Positions 8,656 through 10,938 of a DNA stretch of 10,938 nt are shown here, in pieces. The stretch lies in assembly GCA_003024985.2 (NCBI GenBank), contig PXIH01S0003847.1; one strand, given 5' to 3'. The stretch comes from Euperipatoides rowelli (Eukaryota > Onychophora > Udeonychophora > Euonychophora > Peripatopsidae). Positions within the stretch are counted from its first letter, which is position 1. The number at the start of each line of letters is the position of its first letter. A program made the translations under genes and the position numbers. Below the pieces are notes generated by a model, which saw only the letters and a program-made list of their open reading frames with translations, had not been told where the DNA came from and made no database searches.

Positions 8656-10142
8656 GGAACAACGTGGTAGTCTGCTTTCTTATTTATAATAACAATAGTG
8701 TTATATTCACAAACATTTCTGATAATAAAACATACAAAATGAACCCTAATATGATTATTGCTATGATAGTAACGTATTAAACTTATAAGCAACTAAATTT
8801 CATTTGTTTATTAAGCTTTGAGACTTATTTCTATCTCTCTTTTGACAGTCCTGAAAATGCTGCACATTTTCAAAATAATGTTAATTTTATTGAATTATAG
8901 AATATTCGCAACATTAATCAAATCTTAAGAATGAATCAACTCTAACTATTATTGGAAAATTTCCTTATGATGTGGAAAAATAGTTATTCCTAAAGAAATA
9001 GAATGCTGTGGAATGGTTTCTAATTTAAAGCTAAATATAATTTTCTTTTATAATTGTAATTTTGATAATAAAGCTGATGGTGGGCTTGCTATTTAATCTT
9101 AACGAATAACTATTAAATCATCTTTAAAAAGAGAAATTTTGCCTTAGGGATATACCTTTTTCTAGTCATTAATAAAGGAAGACCATGTATTTGATCAAAT
9201 TATTTCAAACTGCTTGGTAGCCTACTATCAATCTTGTACAAATTTCCAAAACAAGTTACATGAATGCACACTGTTTTATGCCTCTCACTTAAATTGTCTA
9301 AACTAATATTGAAATGGTGATAATAATTTCCAGCCCTAATAAATTATGTTTCTATTATTTTTAAATGCCCAACAATGGAAAAAAAATATAATTATTCCAA
9401 GAATAATTTACTGGTACCCCCGATTTATAGTAGTAATAAAGTTAAAAATAACTTCTCTATCTTATCTGGTAACCAAACAGCAAACACCTGTTTCTTTTGT
9501 GTTTTCATAGGTATTCAAAATACCAAACAAATAATTATCATTTAAAAAATATAGTGGAATCTAATAAAATGTGAAAATCAAAATATACCAAAGCACCTAT
9601 AAAAAATTCACAGAGTAAGAAAAACGTTTGCCAAATAGCTATTAAAGAAGATTCTGATAATGCTACCAAAACTAAAATTATAAAACAAAAGAATATTTTC
9701 CCATCATAAGAAAGATAAAAGTGACAATACAGCAGAACAATGTGTGCTACTAGTTTAAAAGTATCAAGTCAGAAATGAATTTGTTTTCAGAGTCTGCAAA
9801 CTCATGTAATGACAATATTTCACAAATGAAGTCTTAACAACTTAATACTATCACCAAAAAACAACTTGAAATATTTAAAATCAGATTTACAAAAAAAAAG
9901 ACTTATAATTTTAATTCTTAATTATGAACTATTTAATTATTGTTCTAATTTTAAAGAGGTGAATTTTGTCCTTTTTTTTTTTTTTTTGGTCGTCTTTTAT
10001 TTCCGCTTTGACATTTTTGTGTATAAAGCCAATGACATCACATTACAATGTGTGTACTTCATTTTGCCTTGCAAACACATGGTAGCATTCCAATTTCAAC
10101 TTTTTAGATTCATTACTTCCTCAGAGAAAAATATCTATAAAG
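8656..10142. other. Gene-free stretch before the THAP relic
   Basis: No recognisable gene. A 99-codon + strand frame at 9866-10165 runs through the poly-T tract and ends inside the THAP start in another frame; its composition is that of AT-rich chance sequence. The nearest upstream candidate splice acceptors are TTTTTAG near 10101-10107 and TTCCTCAG near 10117-10124, which could have preceded a THAP exon. Confidence 0.5.
9972..9987 (+). repeat. Poly-T run (16 T)
   Basis: Uninterrupted T run. It encodes the phenylalanine string in the spurious frame that overlaps it. Confidence 0.9.
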
Positions 10143-10564
10143 TATGTGGCTGTGGGATGCAGTAATAGTCAAAATCAGAAGAATCTTCACTTTCACCACA
10201 TGGTAAGCAACCCAAATACAATTTTTTATATTCCTTAATTCCTAATGATGATAAAATAAGAAATAATTGGATATAAAATCTTAAGCCTGCAGCCTGGACT
10301 CCGACAAAATACAGCTTCTTATGTTCAAAACATTTTCTTCCATACTACTACAGAAGAAATCCATTAGATTTAAAAATTGTTGGAATTGATTTTAGAGTGA
10401 TTTTAAAACCTGATGCAGTTCCAACTATTTTTGAACACAATTGTGAAAAAATGCAAGAAAGGGAGAAAGAGAGAGAGAGACTTGCTTTTGCTAATAGCGA
10501 TAAACGACAGAAAAGTTTTTTCTGTTGTATGATGTTATTAAAATGCCTCAATAATTTTAATTAA
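10143..10564 (+). pseudogene. THAP-domain (C2CH zinc finger) coding relic
   Basis: THAP domains are roughly 80-90-residue zinc-dependent DNA-binding modules found in animal nuclear proteins and in P-element-type transposases. The first part, 10143-10202, reads YVAVGCSNSQ then NLHFHHM, matching the THAP N-terminus except that the first zinc cysteine is Tyr. The second part, in another frame from 10241, reads PNDDKIRNNWI, then a TAA stop at 10274-10276, then AAWTPTKYSFLCSKHF with the C-x2-H pair (10322-10333) and the hallmark AVPTIF (10415-10432). Skipping the 38 intervening bases gives about 84 residues with C(Y)-x4-C-x41-C-x2-H, the family spacing. A charged tail (EKMQEREKERERLAF) follows and ends at TAA 10562-10564. 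There is no in-frame ATG close upstream. The substituted Cys, in-frame stop and frame break mean it is almost certainly non-functional. Host THAP gene or transposase origin cannot be decided. Confidence 0.88.
10203..10240 (+). other. Intron-like remnant splitting the THAP domain
   Basis: The 38 bases begin GTAAGC, a good donor directly after the ATG codon that follows FHH, and contain a T-rich tract, but end in ATT rather than AG. Their removal restores the THAP reading frame and spacing. As I recall, an intron at nearly this point of the domain is known in vertebrate THAP1. The interval may be a shrunken intron that lost its acceptor, or alternatively an unrelated insertion. Confidence 0.5.
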
Positions 10565-10569
10565 ATTTT

Positions 10570-10575
10570 AATAAA
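10570..10575 (+). terminator. AATAAA polyadenylation-type hexamer
   Basis: AATAAA lies five bases after the stop that ends the THAP relic. In AT-rich DNA the hexamer is frequent, and it is unusually close to the stop, so it may be coincidental. Confidence 0.25.
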
Positions 10576-10694
10576 TCATTTGTAACATGTGTTGTTTTAA
10601 ATTAATTTTATCTTATCATTTAAATGTTCTCAGTAGTAATTTTGAAAGATAGTTTACAGAATACTTCTACACCCTTGATTTTCATGTAACTATG

Positions 10695-10790
10695 GGATCT
10701 ACTGTATATATGGATTTTTTCGCGAGAGTAATATTTTTGCGAGTTTCACGGTAATCATATATTCGCAAAAATAAAGATTCGCAAATATTA
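10695..10790. repeat. CpG-bearing dispersed-repeat fragment with TTCGC/GCGAG motifs
   Basis: The block contains TTTTTTCGCGAGAG, TTTTTGCGAG, TTTCACGG, ATTCGCAAAA and ATTCGCAAAT, which stand out because CpG is otherwise rare in the window. TATTTTTGCGA at 10732-10742 is the exact reverse complement of TCGCAAAAATA at 10763-10773. I recall similar TTCGCGAG-type sequences as common repeats in bivalve and other marine-invertebrate genomes, but I cannot verify this here. The ends of the repeat are not defined. Confidence 0.5.
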
Positions 10791-10938
10791 ATATTCATTA
10801 AAAACAATCAAACTGCTAAATTGTATATTTATTTTTTTTAATGAAAAAAAAATTCAACACGTCATTTATTTTCTGTTTTTAAATTAAGTGNAAACACTAG
10901 CCAATAAGAAAACATTTTAAAAAAAGAGAATGATTTAC

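Noticed and set aside
9866-10165. 99-codon + strand frame, the longest in the window
   Set aside because: It includes a phenylalanine run from poly-T and ends inside the THAP relic in another frame; no homology is recognisable. Its last residues KVC could alternatively preserve the first THAP Cys if a small deletion follows, but the Tyr substitution explains the data more simply.
10348-10551. 67-codon minus-strand frame
   Set aside because: It is the antisense shadow of the THAP relic; its serine/leucine run is the complement of the GAGA-rich charged tail.

Overview
The window looks like non-coding DNA from an animal genome. It is AT-rich and has no long open reading frame, rRNA or recognisable tRNA. 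It is dense in microsatellites, homopolymer runs, fold-back (MITE-like) elements and decayed repeats. Ambiguous bases at 972-973, 6906 and 10891 fit a draft assembly. The only protein family I recognise is THAP, an animal zinc finger. The style of the repeats, including a block with scattered TTCGC/GCGAG motifs near the right end, suggests a marine invertebrate, perhaps a mollusc. That last step is recall-based and uncertain.

Layout. Positions 1-960 hold a pair of 33-bp direct repeats with an 81-bp period, T-rich runs and a short duplicated motif around 642-710. Positions 993-1118 form a fold-back with a nearby CTCF-like motif. Two fold-back elements, 1498-1780 and 2778-3022, have unrelated terminal inverted repeats but share an internal core, so they look related or nested. 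Positions 3023-5040 are featureless apart from small hairpins. A 21-bp perfect terminal-inverted-repeat element flanked by TTA on both sides (5041-5202) is the best MITE candidate. Positions 5203-6869 are AT-rich with isolated G and C runs. A roughly 1-kb degenerate CCAT/CAAT tetranucleotide array occupies 6870-7860 and contains one flipped segment that makes a perfect 17-bp cruciform. An AGT/AGC trinucleotide array follows at 7896-7982. Three copies of a 24-bp tandem unit lie at 8584-8655.

The most informative region is 10143-10564. It holds a broken THAP-type (C2CH) zinc-finger coding sequence on the + strand. The first cysteine is replaced, there is an in-frame stop, and the two halves are separated by 38 bases that begin GTAAGC but do not end in AG. 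Removing those 38 bases gives the expected THAP spacing, so the interval looks like a degraded intron. No intact gene and no multi-gene system is visible. The interest here lies in the THAP relic and the small mobile elements.
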